Positions 34,001 through 43,530 of a stretch of 64,000 bases of DNA are shown one piece after another. Source of the stretch: Elgaria multicarinata webbii (Eukaryota; Chordata; Lepidosauria; Squamata; Anguidae); assembly GCF_023053635.1 (NCBI RefSeq), contig NC_086182.1:30551501-30615500 (forward strand), read 5' to 3'. The stretch's first letter is position 1. Each line of letters begins with the position of its first letter. Position numbers and translations under genes: made by a program. The notes below the pieces were generated by a model that saw only the letters and a program-made list of their open reading frames with translations, was not told where the DNA came from and did no database searches.

Positions 34001-37000
34001 GGAGGGGAACGCTTTTCCTCTTTTTGATACCCCCATTCCTCTCTCTGTTCCTCTTCCTTCCCAAGCATCAGCCTGATGGGCAAGGGACAGATTGCTCACA
34101 CCAGAGGCCTGAATTGATCACATGAAAACACCTCGCTGCTGTTCAGTGTTAATAACAGACAGCACCTTGAGTGAAAAGAAGGCACGGAGGACTTTGGAGA
34201 GATTCTGAGCAGAAACAAAAGCAAAATGCACAGAGAAACCAAATGCCAATTCAGTTATGAAGATCTCTATGGAGACCAACGCCTCAACCAGGAAGACTAA
34301 GAATGTTGACGTGCCTCTGCAGGCCAAGAAGGTTTTCCAAATCCTTGTGGGCCACGTTGGTGGCCTCCTCCTCCTCCACACGTATCCATGGAAGCAGAAG
34401 CATTGGAGGTCTGAGAGAAGAAAAGGAGCCTACCACACTCAGAATGGCGTAGACCATGACATCGATGGACACGTTGGTGGTTTTCCTCCAGTTCCGAACG
34501 GGCCGGACCCCCTTCCTGTAGTTGGTCAACAAGTAATCTGAGAGGTGGCGGAGGGCTGGCTTACTCACATTTGCCGGTTTGTTGGCTATCTTCTGAGAAG
34601 CTGGGAAACAAAATGACATGTAATATTTGGGAGAATTTCCTTAGCATTAACTCTTCTTGATGATGAGTTGCTGCCTGCAAGAATTCAAATCTCCTAATGT
34701 CCTCCTTCCCCCCCACCCAAGAATTAACAATGCAGTTCTACTCTCAGGTAAGTGGGTATAGGATCACCTTAATTCCTTTCGGAGATGCTGTGGTATAAAA
34801 GTACTAAAATGCTTTCATCTCCCCCCACCCCATTAAAAAATATATCATCAGTAGAATTGCCAGCTTCTTCTACTTCTGTGTTTTTTTCCTTCCCTGTGCC
34901 TTTAAGAGCCACCTAACGTTCAAAATTTTAGTCTCTGTGGCCTCAGAGAGCTTCTCCAAAATGGTCTTCAATCCTCAGGCTGAAAGAAGTGTTGTATGCT
35001 TGTGCTATGGACTTCTCTGTCCATCCATGCCTCACTCACAAGTTCAACCCTCAATTATTGTAAAACTTGGTTTTTGATAATCCAGTGATTGACTTCCGAT
35101 CATCCAATGCAGAGTGGGAGGCATGGCCTCATACTCATACTCCCACTCTACATTTTTGCTAGATGGGCTCTTTTCGCCCATCTAGCTGGGGCTTTTTTGC
35201 CCATCTAGCTCATATCCTGACCTCTCCTCTCCCCACCCACCAAAATGCCCCCTTTCCTCATCCTCTGAACTTGGGTTCCCAACCCTGGAGAGCAGCTGGC
35301 ATGGTTCTTTCCAAACCGTCTGCAAGTGGGTGGGGAAGTGGGTTTGGAGTGCAGATTCCCCCCTCTGTGGTCGGAATGCTGTCTCTGACCTCAGATCTGA
35401 AAATCCAAAATACAGACACTGTCTGAGGGCCATAGCATTGCTCCCTCCGAGTCTCTTGACCTTGGCCTGCCTCTCTGTCCAATACTTTTGGGCAGACCCC
35501 TTGGCTCAACCCATCAGGGGGCTTTGGCTGCTGGACAGTATAGAAATGTAACTGATACATCAATAAATCAGGGAGCATGGGACCTTCTTGACATCATGAC
35601 ACCCTGCCGACTTTTAAACTGTAGGCTTCTTGAGGCAAAGGCCTGAGCTTTTCTGCTGATGTCCTTCTGCGCATTGATAGTGTACAAGCAATAACTAGCA
35701 CCGTGCCAAAGCTGTCCCAGCAATATGGGGTGGCACCCCTCCTATGAGCCTCTTGATACTTTACAAAAGAATGGAGTCTGTTTTGCAGTCAACTAGCAGA
35801 CCCTTTGAATGTGAAGATTTGCAAGCATCTTGAAAGTTGTGTTCCCCGTAACTTTCCTGTAACAGCTGATCCAGTATTCAGAGCCCAGCAAGCTGCCTTC
35901 GATGCAAACTATCTCTTGCAAGGCAACTCTGGATAAAAAAAGCCAACTCAAAACTCCAGAGCTGCCACCGCCGCTGCCTCTGCTACTGGCTGCAACGTCT
36001 CTCCCTGTACATGACTTCCTAACACGGGGGCACAATTCACACTTTCCAAGCAGTGCCTAATTGGAATAGATCTGCCGGTACTTGGAGGAAAGCAGCCTTG
36101 GAGGAGACTTTTCAAGCAGACCCCTCTGCCTTTTCTCACCATCTATAATTCCTCCAAGCTAGCTGGGCTCACGAGCTTCAGGCAGCTGGAGAGAGAATAT
36201 GGGGCGGGCAGGAGAGAAAGAGGAAAACAAATTATGGGAGTCGGCAGATAAGAGGCTGGCTTTGTAATTGTGCTGCAGGCTTTTCCTCTGCCTCTTCCAA
36301 ATGACCCTGCGAGGTCCAACTGGCATGTGCTAAGTTCTGCAGCTGGCTAGGATGGGCTCCAGGACGGGTTCTTGGGCTTCTTGTCTCTGCTATTGCTATG
36401 GGCGGGGTGGGGGTGGGCTGTGACTCACTCTCACAAGGACAGAGAGGTGATTTGATGGGCAGTGGTCCAACTCTCGAGCAGCAATGCAGAGTATCAAGGA
36501 TAACACAAACCTATGGTGCAGCTAGGGTAAGACCTTGGGGCTGAAGTCTGGGGCTCTGCAGCTGGGTGGGCCCAAATGGCCACCTAGAGAGCAGCAGGCA
36601 ATGGGGACAGCAGCAAACAGGCCCCTCTGTAGCACCCGGACTGACCCTACAGCATCCTTTCTTTCTTTTAATTTTCAAAAGCATTTTATAGTCGCAGGGA
36701 GCAGCAGGAAGAGCTGCCCAGGAATGTACATGGTTACAGATGCTCATATCATTTTCCACATCAAAAGGGTGGCTATCCTCAAATGAACATGCTTAGCATC
36801 AGGGCCGCAGTAGCTGGCACCATTTTATTCCTGTAGTTAAAGTGGCCCTTTGATTTAACTGAGTTTAAAATCAGGAACAGCTCACATTCAGGGTATTTCA
36901 GGGTTTGCAACGAGGTTTTCGTCCTTGACTTTTGCTGTAACAGATCACGAATGGAGAAGCAGTTATAAAGCACGAGGTAGTTAAGAGGGAGGAGAGAAGA

Positions 37001-40000
37001 GAAATGTTAATGGCTGTCTAAAGGGAGGGGGTGTGTGGAACCATTAAGTCCAGGGTCTAAACGGACTTCATGGGACCACTGACACTGACTCATCAATGCA
37101 TGAGGGTCTTGAGAATGCCACACCACAGAACTCAGCGCTTGGGATTCTTCTGGGGTCTACAGGTTTCATGGGTGAAGATAGCAGGGCTGAAGCTAAGTGA
37201 CATGGCTCTCAACTAGAGGCCTCTGGGGATCTGGGACTTTAGGAAGGAGCTGCAGAGGAGCTCCGACATTGATTTCTCAGCTCCTTCCAAACACCTCAGC
37301 TCTCAGGAATAAAACGAATTCTCCCATCCCTTCCACCCCCATGTTTTCTGCATGCAACAGATGGTGGTGGGATCCATAGAGAACCGTTGGGGGTTGTTGG
37401 ATTTTCACATACCAGGAACACAAAGAACGTTGTTCCCCATAATCATTCTTTGGCTGCAGGCCCAGGAAATGTCCATGTCCATCTGCAGTTAAGAGGACAG
37501 AAAGCCCTGTCCTCCTTTTCATATGGTCACCCTAGCTTTTCAGCAATCCAATATTCCACCAGCCCTAATTAGAAGTGTTGTGTTGAGAGCCTTAGGCGAT
37601 TGAGGTCAGTATGTTATACATCAAAATGGAGATGGTTGCCCCCTTCTCAACAAAGGATACCACAGAGCTGGGAAAGGTTGACCGAAATTATAATGGGGCT
37701 GAAACCTGTTCTTTACAAGGAAAGGGGAAAAGGGCTTGGGACTTTTTAGTCTAGAAAGGGCGGGCGGAAGGGACATGATAGTGGTTTATCAACTCATGCC
37801 TGGTGTGGAGAAAGTGGATAAGAGACTTTTCACCCACTGTGTCCTAATACTAGAACTTGGGGTCATCCAATTAAATTGATTGACAGAAGGTTCAGGACAG
37901 ATTAGGCAGTACCTTCTTCACTCCATGTGTAATTAATGTATGGGATTCTCTGCCACAAGATAGAGAAGTTGCCAGTGGCTTAGATGCCCTTTAAAAGCAA
38001 GGAGAAAGATGGGTCCATCAATGGCTACTCGCCATGATGACTATATGGAACTGCCATGTTTAGAGGCAGCCTACCCCTGAATACCAGTTCAATGGGAGAG
38101 AACTGTTACATTCATGCCGTGGTTGTGGGCTTCTTGGGCACTTCTGGCTGGCTGTTGCCTTGGGAAACACTGACCTAATGGGCTTTTGATCTGTTCCGGC
38201 AGGGCTCTTCTCAGGTCCTTATGGATCATTCATTCTTATTCATTCTGGACACAGTCCCACTGGAAACATGACCTGCCTGTTGCATGTGTCCACCCCTCTT
38301 TCCAATGGGATTTGCAGAGAAGGAATTCATGATAGCTTCTGCCTACTGAAGCAGCTCTGATAGAATTCTCTAGCTCTGGTGCCAGCCACATTTTTCATCA
38401 CTTTTCTGGAATGATAATGTTAACAAAGAGTCTTGGATCACTTCAGACTAAGGGTCAGATCCCGGATCTCGATCCAACCCTAACAAGTACAGTATGGCAT
38501 AAGCTTTTGTGGGCTATAGTCCACTTCATCAGATGATTCTCTGGGAAAGCTTCTGCCAGAATAAATGTGTTAGTCTTCAAGGTGCCACGAGACTCTTTGG
38601 ATTTTTTGTTTGTTTATTTGTTTGCTGCAACAGACTAACAGAGCTAGCCCAGTTGATGATGTTGTGCTAGTTTCTTGCAGTGGAGACGGAGGGTCTCAAA
38701 ATGGCTCCCAAATGAAAGGCATATTCAAACCTGTCTTAGCATGGCAGCAAAACAACACCAGATGTCCACCTGTCAGCAGTTTCCATCTACTCGCAAATTC
38801 TGCTCCCACCGCTTAACAAACCAAATAGCTCCTAATTAACAGATGATCATTAGTTCACCCGGTGCATTGTGCTATCAGGAACAGGAAGTCTGAATAGCAA
38901 CACAGTCATCTGTTCTCTGCACCATTGGTGCCATCCAAGAATTCCAGCCCCCGCCATTTAGAACAACAAGGAACAGAAGCAGGACTGGTTTTCCCCAAGT
39001 TGACTTGGCTTAGACGGCCGGTTCTCAGGCTGCATTTATTTCGGCTTTTTAATGGTTTCTTGGTCTCAGTAGTTGTGTGAATACATTTCACTTTTCTGCC
39101 TAGGAAACCTTTCATTTCCCCTAGTAAGTTTAAATAATAAGAAACCACAAGTTGGTAGGGACAAACATAGGGTAGGGGGGACATCTCTGCTCAAAATGTA
39201 GGTTTCTGGTAGTAGGTATCAGATGTCCTTGAGTTAAGGCTGACTTTTAGAACATGCTCACAAAGATTGTTCTTAACAGCCCTTAGCAAAGAGCACTCCA
39301 GCCTCCAGGTCCAGTATCTTCTGTTGAAAGCATGTGGAAGTCATCAGAAGAACCCAACAGGACCAAGGGTCCATTTAGCTGAGCCTCTTGCTTCCAACAG
39401 TGGCTGGCCAGATGTCTCAGAGCAACAGACATGCAGGACATCAAAGCAACAGACGTTCTTTGTTCTCTGTCTCCAGCACCTGATAGCTGCTGAGAGGTAC
39501 ACTGTCTCTGGACTCGGAGGTCTTCATTTAGCTATAATGCCTAATAGTTGTGGATACTCCCATCTTCACTGAATTAGCCCCATCTCCTTTTAAACCTACC
39601 GAAGCCAGTGGCCATATCTACATCTGTTGGCAGCCCATCCCATAGTCATTTGTGATAACAAGGGCTTCATTTTTTAATGCTGCAACCTTCCCCCCCCCAT
39701 TTAGTTCAAACGCAGGACTGCCCCCTGAACAATCCGTTATCACATAACACATGGCACCCATCACTGCTCATCCATAAACATACAGCGTGGTACCTGACAT
39801 CCTCGTGGTCCATGATGGGTTCCTGGCTTAAAACAAAACATTCAGCATCCTCTCAAAGTTGAACCCACAAATGCTGAGATTCTCGTGCAAGTTCTTCTGT
39901 CCAGAGGCCACAGAAACGAACACAGCACAGTCCCTTCGAACTTTCACTCAAGTTTCCCTTACCTTTGCTTTGTGGCATGGAAATAAACAGGAGCAGAAAG

Positions 40001-40029
40001 ATCCATGGTGCAGAGGGAGCTATGGACAT
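25009..40029 (-). CDS. HTR3A: 5-hydroxytryptamine receptor 3A, complete 9-exon gene
   Basis: HTR3A is the obligate subunit of the pentameric serotonin-gated cation channel (Cys-loop family, plasma membrane). Nine exons splice in phase to 1455 nt (484 aa): 40029-39963, 34600-34434, 33082-33038, 31524-31415, 29879-29710, 28361-28201, 27386-27176, 26402-26169, 25298-25009. All introns are GT-AG, and the 45-, 110- and 170-nt exons match the human lengths. Residues 1-20 are a signal peptide. The Cys-loop is C162-C176. The aromatic box W90, W183, W195, F226, Y234 is kept, as are N128 and E129. TM1 is about 247-271, TM2 277-301, TM3 311-335, TM4 458-480. Odd points: the loop E residue at human Y153 is Leu, and the third MA-helix arginine is Gln450. 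The gene is head-to-tail with HTR3B and convergent with ZBTB16. Identity is firm. Confidence 0.95.
25405..25736 (-). mobile_element. CR1 LINE 3' fragment in HTR3A intron 8
   Basis: Reverse orientation, that is, the same strand as HTR3A transcription. The 3' repeats are at the left, and only the last CR1 RT residues are encoded. It lies about 110 bp upstream of exon 9. Confidence 0.9.
25737..26049 (+). mobile_element. L2-type LINE 3' end with (ATT)n tail
   Basis: An old forward L2-like fragment. [11 protein letters not shown]-like and [16 protein letters not shown]-like readings are followed by a tail CCCCACCTTGATCCAAACAG and then the ATT tract at 25973-26049. Confidence 0.55.
25973..26049. 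repeat. (ATT)25 microsatellite in HTR3A intron 8
   Basis: About 25 uninterrupted ATT units (77 bp), the longest pure triplet tract in the window. It grew from the tail of an L2 fragment and lies 120 bp from the exon 8 donor. Confidence 0.97.
26169..26402 (-). CDS. HTR3A: HTR3A exon 8 (TM3 and start of cytoplasmic loop)
   Basis: 234 nt, residues 311-389: TM3 [20 protein letters not shown], then [20 protein letters not shown] and a loop with no similarity to mammals after about residue 360. The donor ACAG|GTAAGA lies about 120 bases from a (ATT)25 tract in intron 8. Confidence 0.95.
26437..26745 (-). mobile_element. CR1-type LINE tail (CATAAGAA family) in HTR3A intron 7
   Basis: The left end has ATAAGAACATAAGAACATAA, followed by CTGGATCAGACCAAGGGTCC, the 3' end of a second CR1 subfamily. 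Better copies are at 42176 and 56477. Reverse orientation. Confidence 0.8.
27176..27386 (-). CDS. HTR3A: HTR3A exon 7 (TM1 and TM2)
   Basis: 211 nt, residues 241-311: [20 protein letters not shown] (TM1), the [20 protein letters not shown] pore helix and the [15 protein letters not shown] linker. E277 and the L/V ring of the cation-selective pore are unchanged from mammals. Acceptor TTTGTAG, donor ATAG|GTAAGA. Confidence 0.95.
28201..28361 (-). CDS. HTR3A: HTR3A exon 6 (loop F and loop C)
   Basis: 161 nt, residues 187-240: [40 protein letters not shown] and [15 protein letters not shown]195, F226 and Y234 are present. Acceptor TTCCTCAG, donor TTT|GTAAGT. Confidence 0.95.
28518..29101. mobile_element. 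TA-flanked palindromic DNA transposon (GGGCTGTGC family), copy 2
   Basis: 584 bp in HTR3A intron 5. It begins GGGCTGTGCTCCGCTTC and ends GGTCCGTGCACAGCCC, with TA on both sides. The centre has a hairpin: AACTGTAGGCC near 28834 against GGCCTACAGTT near 28852, with GCGGGCTCTAGTGAAG as the outer arm. It is related to 9978-10633. Confidence 0.75.
29710..29879 (-). CDS. HTR3A: HTR3A exon 5 (Cys-loop)
   Basis: 170 nt, residues 130-187. It encodes [14 protein letters not shown], then [12 protein letters not shown], then the Cys-loop [15 protein letters not shown] and loop B TSWLHN (W183). Loop E reads RNL where human has QNY, so the tyrosine numbered 153 in human is leucine. Acceptor CTGCAG, donor AACA|GTATGT. 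Confidence 0.95.
30585..30665 (-). mobile_element. L2-type LINE tail fragment in HTR3A intron 4
   Basis: TTTATTTATTACCTTTCTAT followed by ACCACCCAATAGCCAAAGCT is the reversed L2 tail. No coding part remains. Confidence 0.6.
31043..31075. repeat. (CT)n microsatellite
   Basis: About 16 CT units in HTR3A intron 4, read as (GA)n on the coding strand. Confidence 0.95.
31415..31524 (-). CDS. HTR3A: HTR3A exon 4 (110 nt)
   Basis: 110 nt, residues 94-130, encoding [20 protein letters not shown] and then loop [11 protein letters not shown] (N128, E129). Acceptor GCTACAG, donor TT|GTAAGT, phase 2. Confidence 0.95.
31705..31800 (-). mobile_element. L2-type LINE tail fragment
   Basis: TTATTTATTTATCATATTTA, then ACCCCGCTCCTCAGCC and CTCTCGGAGCAGCTTACA, a reversed tail in HTR3A intron 3. 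Confidence 0.6.
31853..32221 (+). mobile_element. L2-type LINE 3' end
   Basis: The forward reading encodes [13 protein letters not shown]-type and APRLWNELP-type residues, then the complete tail CCCAGAGAGCTTCGGCTATT with GGGCGGTATAAAAATG and an (AAAT)n end at 32195-32220. It is the best-preserved L2 tail of the window and lies in HTR3A intron 3. Confidence 0.8.
32408..32520. mobile_element. Palindromic MITE (ACTCCCATCA family)
   Basis: CTCCTCCAGATGG at the left returns as CATCTGGAGGGG at the right, with ATAACTCCCATCAGCCC against ATGATGGGAGTTGCAG inside. Same family as 1988-2097. Confidence 0.6.
32606..32863 (+). mobile_element. CR1 LINE 3' fragment in HTR3A intron 3
   Basis: Forward orientation, antisense to HTR3A. 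It encodes [20 protein letters not shown]-like CR1 C-terminal residues and ends with two TTCTATGA repeats. Confidence 0.9.
33038..33082 (-). CDS. HTR3A: HTR3A exon 3 (45 nt)
   Basis: Exactly 45 nt encode [15 protein letters not shown] (residues 79-93), with loop D W90 and R92. It has a CTTTCAACAG acceptor and CAG|GTAAGA donor. The micro-exon length is the same as in human. Confidence 0.95.
33205..33430. repeat. Unclassified interspersed repeat, copy 1
   Basis: Shares GGGTGGCC at its start, ACTGTCCAGTC-type words, AAGAACCCTCAGAAGG-like sequence and CCTGGACAGCAGACT with 45599-45818 in the same order. It lies in HTR3A intron 2. I do not recognise the family. Confidence 0.6.
33491..33538. repeat. 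Perfect 20-bp-stem hairpin
   Basis: AGCATGTGCAAATTTCATGC at 33491-33510 is followed by an 8-base loop and its exact reverse complement at 33519-33538. It lies in HTR3A intron 2. The AAATTTGCACA word is shared with the palindrome around 10.9-11.4 kb, so it is probably a MITE remnant. Confidence 0.85.
33539..33860. mobile_element. Possible degraded Harbinger-like MITE
   Basis: Contains GATGGGCACAAAGCTCGTGA and GTGGATGCACAGGGACGATC, and ends near CCCCGTCTAGACATG. These resemble, in diverged form, the GCCCAT, TGCGTCCAGATGA and GGTCTAGCAAGG parts of the MITEs at 44, 47 and 58 kb. No clean ends or target-site duplication. Confidence 0.35.
34434..34600 (-). CDS. HTR3A: HTR3A exon 2
   Basis: 167 nt, residues 23-78, from acceptor TTTCCCAG|CTTC to donor GTGTG|GTAGGC (weak beyond GT). 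It carries the N-terminal helix and first strands: [20 protein letters not shown], then [16 protein letters not shown] motifs are potential N-glycosylation sites. Confidence 0.93.
34780..35000. repeat. Unclassified interspersed repeat (CTCCAAAATGG family)
   Basis: CTTCTCCAAAATGGTCTTC, then CCTCAGGCTGAAAG. The same word order recurs at about 52690-52830 and 56200-56345, together with a GGCCTTC or GGCCTGCC word upstream. The family is not recognised. Confidence 0.45.
35001..37663. other. HTR3A intron 1, central part
   Basis: Mostly unique-looking. It holds a small tandem repeat of the GCCCATCTAGCT word at 35175-35210, an L2 tail (GGGGGCTTTGGCTGCTGGAC) at 35510-35570, and a fragment at about 37490-37550 with GTCCTCCTTTTCATATGGTC, the end of the palindromic family at 50069-50391. 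Confidence 0.45.
37665..38224 (+). mobile_element. CR1-type LINE, old, in HTR3A intron 1
   Basis: The forward reading matches the CR1 C-terminal region: [20 protein letters not shown]-like, then KRLFTHC, then a [15 protein letters not shown]-like stretch. The copy is diverged and broken, and is antisense to HTR3A. Confidence 0.6.
38225..39339. other. HTR3A intron 1, part without recognised repeats
   Basis: A fragment with GGCATAAGCTTTTGTGGGCT and CTTCATCAGATGA at 38498-38540 looks like an interspersed repeat common in tetrapods, but I cannot name it. The rest is unassigned. Confidence 0.35.
39340..39650 (-). mobile_element. CR1-type LINE tail, old
   Basis: GGACCAAGGGTCCATTTAGC, CTTCCAACAGTGGCTGGCCA and CCCATCTCCTTTTAAACC follow the order of the CATAAGAA-type CR1 tail but are clearly older. 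It lies in HTR3A intron 1. Confidence 0.55.
39963..40029 (-). CDS. HTR3A: HTR3A exon 1 (signal peptide)
   Basis: ATG at 40029-40027 starts [20 protein letters not shown], a good hydrophobic signal peptide. The coding part is 67 nt and the donor AAAG|GTAAGG leaves a phase 1 split codon. The start was chosen because it gives a signal peptide of the expected length and the same exon phase as in human. Confidence 0.85.
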
Positions 40030-40251
40030 CTTCCGAAGGGTAGAAGGCGTTTTCGTCCTTAGTTCCTCTACTGATCAGCTTGACACAGCAGAATGAAACT
40101 TGCTATTCTATCTCACCCTTTCCTTCTCTCTATCTTTCCCTTTGCAGAGAAATTAAATGCAATTAAGAAGGCAAAGGGTTCTTTACTCCCCTCCTTCCTT
40201 GTTTTTCCCCAACTGTTGGATTTTTTAAAAATGCATAATTAATGTTGCAAT

Positions 40252-40303
<52 letters not shown>

Positions 40304-40320
40304 TGCCTGAAGTTTCAGTC
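40030..40320 (-). promoter_or_regulatory. HTR3A: Putative HTR3A 5' UTR / proximal promoter
   Basis: Directly upstream of the HTR3A start codon on the minus strand. It has no transposon and no obvious TATA box. A (CT)n tract at 40255-40301, (GA)n on the coding strand, lies about 230 bp upstream of the ATG. The transcription start cannot be placed from sequence alone. Confidence 0.4.
40255..40301. repeat. (CT)n microsatellite upstream of HTR3A
   Basis: About 23 CT units, uninterrupted. Confidence 0.95.
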
Positions 40321-41764
40321 AGGGAGGATTCAATGATGTTCACCCACCCACCCAAGCTGATGTCATGCAAAATGATCAGGAATTGATGCTCATCGCTGCT
40401 GCATCTCTGTGGGCACAGGACGGGGGGAGGGGGGAGGGGCAGGGTACCACTGGCTCAGCTGTCTGTGTGGGGTTAAACGTGAGAGGCACTGGGTTACCTG
40501 AGACCCGCTTGAGCATCGTCCTAACAAATGGACAGGGATGCTTCAGCGATAATCTCTGCATTAGCGTATCAAGTGTCATGATGGGGTAGTGACCGAGATC
40601 AGATAATAAGAGCGCCATCCTGGATGGGGCTGAAATATTGAGCCTGGGCTACAGGTTACTGGGATTCAAATGGGAGAACCACAGGCGTCTCTGTGGAAAG
40701 AAGGTGATTTAAGAAAAGACAATGCTTCTGAGAAGAGCAAGCAAGCCCTAAAATGGCTGCCACTTACGATTTCCTGGCTATGGTTTGTGGCATCCAAGCC
40801 CCACACATATGTGGTCAGGGCTTGGAGAAAATGGACGGAGGACAGAGTCAGTGCTAACTCCAGGTTTTGGGGGGTCCTTGAGCAAGACACTCTCCATGGA
40901 TCTCCTCCTTCAATGAGTTGACCTTCTCGCAACTATTGTCATCAGCTGCTTTTCCTCCTCCTCCTCCTCCTCATCATCATCATCATCATCATTGCTTGGC
41001 ACTTTCTTGCTTGGCAGGCAGAGAACCAGAGGGCAAGTAGGCCATCATCACCATCATCTGGACCAGAGTGAAAGGAAGGTGAACCACAGGTTGCCATGGT
41101 GAAGAGAAAGAGGAGAAAACTCTTGTCAGGGGGGCCCTGCTGGCGTTTGCCCCCCAGGAGATGCCTGACCATGCCTTCCTTGGCACTGATCCTGGCCAGA
41201 GAGCAAGGTCTGGGCCTTTTGTGCCATTCTGCTCCTGCATTTTTATTTCCAACTTAAAATGTTGGAGGAGATACACTTCTATAAAAAAAAACAACAGCAG
41301 AATGAGGCAGCAAAATCCTGAAAGTGGTAATCTCGACTCAGTCCGGGCTGCATGTTTTTCATGTTTTATTTTTATTATTAGAGCTTCATTGTGTTTGCAA
41401 GGCACTTTGGAGGTTCCATTGGGGACTGAGAAACAGCAAATGATTATATGAAATGAATTAATAAATGCTGGGAGTCTTCACAGTCTTGAATGGTCACACA
41501 GGCACACACATCAGGAAAAAAAATACCGTAGGAAAAAAATGACTTCTACAAAAGGAGAGAGTTTCTAGTTAAAGCCACTCACTGGCTGGACTAGTTTTCT
41601 ACTTGCGGGGAGTTTTTCACATGCCAGAGGATTAAAAAATGTGACCTTCTCTTTCACCCTTCCGTTCCCTCAATCAACAGGCTGCTTGGGTAGTCCAGGC
41701 CTCCTCCTATTTCTCTTCAAAAGCAATACTGATAACATGCTGTAAGAAGGCATGGGGTGGGCAA
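40321..41764. other. Intergenic, upstream of HTR3A
   Basis: Unique-looking, with a CCT/CAT triplet run at 40955-40993. No exon or transposon recognised. Confidence 0.35.
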
Positions 41765-42175
41765 CCTTCTTTATTTAATCTCATTTATGAATCTCTTACA
41801 GTAAAAGAAACTCCTAAGCGATGTACAAAAGAACACCCTATAAGTTCGTAGTTAGATACTCTGTATTATTACTGTATGCAGAAGACAAGATTGCCTTCCT
41901 GGAAATGCTTGTTAGAAAAAGTATGTCTTCAGTAGATGCCGAAAATTCAGAATGGTTGGCGCCTATCTAATTTGTAGTGGTAGGAAGTTCCGGTGAGTGG
42001 ATGCTGTGGTGTTAAAAGTCCTGTTCTGGGCTTTGATGGACTGGACCACTGAAAACTGGGGCACCACCAAGATGGTGTTGCCTGACAAGTATAGCAACCA
42101 AGCAGGCTGCTAGAGGGTCATGCCATGGCTTCAGTATCCCAGTCCTAAGCTGTTTAGGACCATGTAAACAAGTAG
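41765..42175 (-). mobile_element. L2-type LINE 3' end, old
   Basis: TTTATTTAATCTCATTTATG at the left, then a GATGTACAAAAGA tail word and reversed coding-like sequence (GAAAAAGTATGTCTTCAGTA, GTAGGAAGTTCCGGTG). The order of motifs follows the other reversed L2 copies. Confidence 0.4.
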
Positions 42176-42773
42176 CATAAGAACATAAGAACATCAGAAA
42201 TGTCATGCTGGATCAGACCAAGGGTCCATCTAGTCCAGAACTCTGTTCACACAGTGACTAACCAGCCATCAACCAGGGATGAACAAGCAGGACATGGTGC
42301 AACAGCACCCTCCCACCCATGTTCCCCAGCAACTGATGCACACAGGCTTATTGCCTCGAATACTGGAGAGAGCACACAACCATCAGGGCTAGTAGCCTTT
42401 GGTAGCTTTAGCCTCAACTTATCCAACCCCCTTTTAAAGCCATCCAGATTGGTGGCCACCACCACATCCTGTGGTTGTGAGTTCCATAACTTAACTATGC
42501 GCTATGTGAAGAAGTCCTTCCTTTTATTTGTCCTGGATCTCCCACCAATCAGTTTCATGGGATGACCCTGGGTTCTAGTATTTTGAGAGAGGGAGAAAAA
42601 TGTCTGTCTATCCACATTCTCCATACCATGCATAATTTTGTACACCTCTATCAAGTCTCCCCTTAGCCTCCTTTTCTTCAAGCTAAACAATCCCAGTTGA
42701 TGTAACCTTCCCTCGAAGGTTACATCAAGGGCCACATTCCCTTGCAGGTAATCTGTCAGGAAACGCATGTTGG
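42176..42773 (-). mobile_element. CR1-type LINE 3' fragment (CATAAGAA family)
   Basis: The tail ATAAGAACATAAGAACATCA is at the left. The minus strand encodes LHQLGLFSLKKRRLRGDLIE, VYKIMHG and GRSRTNKRKDFFT, the C-terminus of a second CR1 lineage. It parallels 56477-57050. Confidence 0.85.
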
Positions 42774-43229
42774 CAGTGGGCGGAGCTGAAGCCTGCAGTG
42801 GGCGGGGCTAAGCAGAAAGTCGGTGGGTCACCCCTTTTTGCTTTCAGCCACCCCCTGTTCTCTCTCTTCCTTTTTCTTCCCACCCAGCAGGCTGCCAGGG
42901 AAAGGACAGTTCACTCTGGCCGGAAGTATGAAGTGATCACATGCAGGGGCCATTTGAAATATAGGCCATGACCACATGTAGTCCTAGGGCTGCAAGTTGA
43001 CTATGCCTGGTCTAAGACGAATTTCCTCCAAACCCAGAGTTCAAGCAGCTGCAGCCCATTACAGATTTTTTGTTGTTGTTGTTATTCAGAAATCAGCCCA
43101 AAGTGAAACAAACTGGAAAACATCCCCCCCCTTGCAATGTTTATCCTGACAGTTTATCTGTCTTCTCTTCCAGACAGAGGAGACTTCAAGTTCTGTTTTT
43201 ATTTTAAAAACCACCCGTACCCCCCTTTT
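42774..43229. other. Intergenic, nothing recognised
   Basis: GTGGGCGG repeats near 42776-42802 and a GTT run at 43070. No family assigned. Confidence 0.3.
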
Positions 43230-43530
43230 AATTTCCTATTAATGGGATTGATGGTGGACCAGGCAGGCCTAGGATCCCTCAGCCAGCGCGGAGGGTCAAA
43301 TTGCATCCGATGGCCACGCAGAGTCATTTAAACAAGAGACGAAATTAGTGCGGAGCGCTGATGAACTCACCCCTTGACTGCCAATAGTTGTGTCATGGAG
43401 AAAGTGAGCGTAAAGCCAGCGTTAATTTGATTTCTTGACTCTGTTAGCAGATGGGAAATCTCCTCCCGGCGAAGTGGAAACGGCTCAGAGCCGTTTGCGC
43501 TTATTGAATCTCGATAATAAAAAGCAGGGA
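43230..43530. promoter_or_regulatory. Candidate conserved non-coding element
   Basis: A repeat-free, balanced block with CATTTAAACAAGAGACGAAA, GCGTTAATTTGATTTC and CTTATTGAATCTCGATAATA. Homeobox-like TTAAT cores, and the absence of transposon debris in a debris-rich region, suggest constraint. Not confirmed. Confidence 0.3.

Noticed and set aside
34118-34381. 87-codon minus frame just downstream of HTR3A exon 2 as an alternative exon
   Set aside because: There is no matching acceptor or homology, and the exon 2 to exon 3 join is exact without it.
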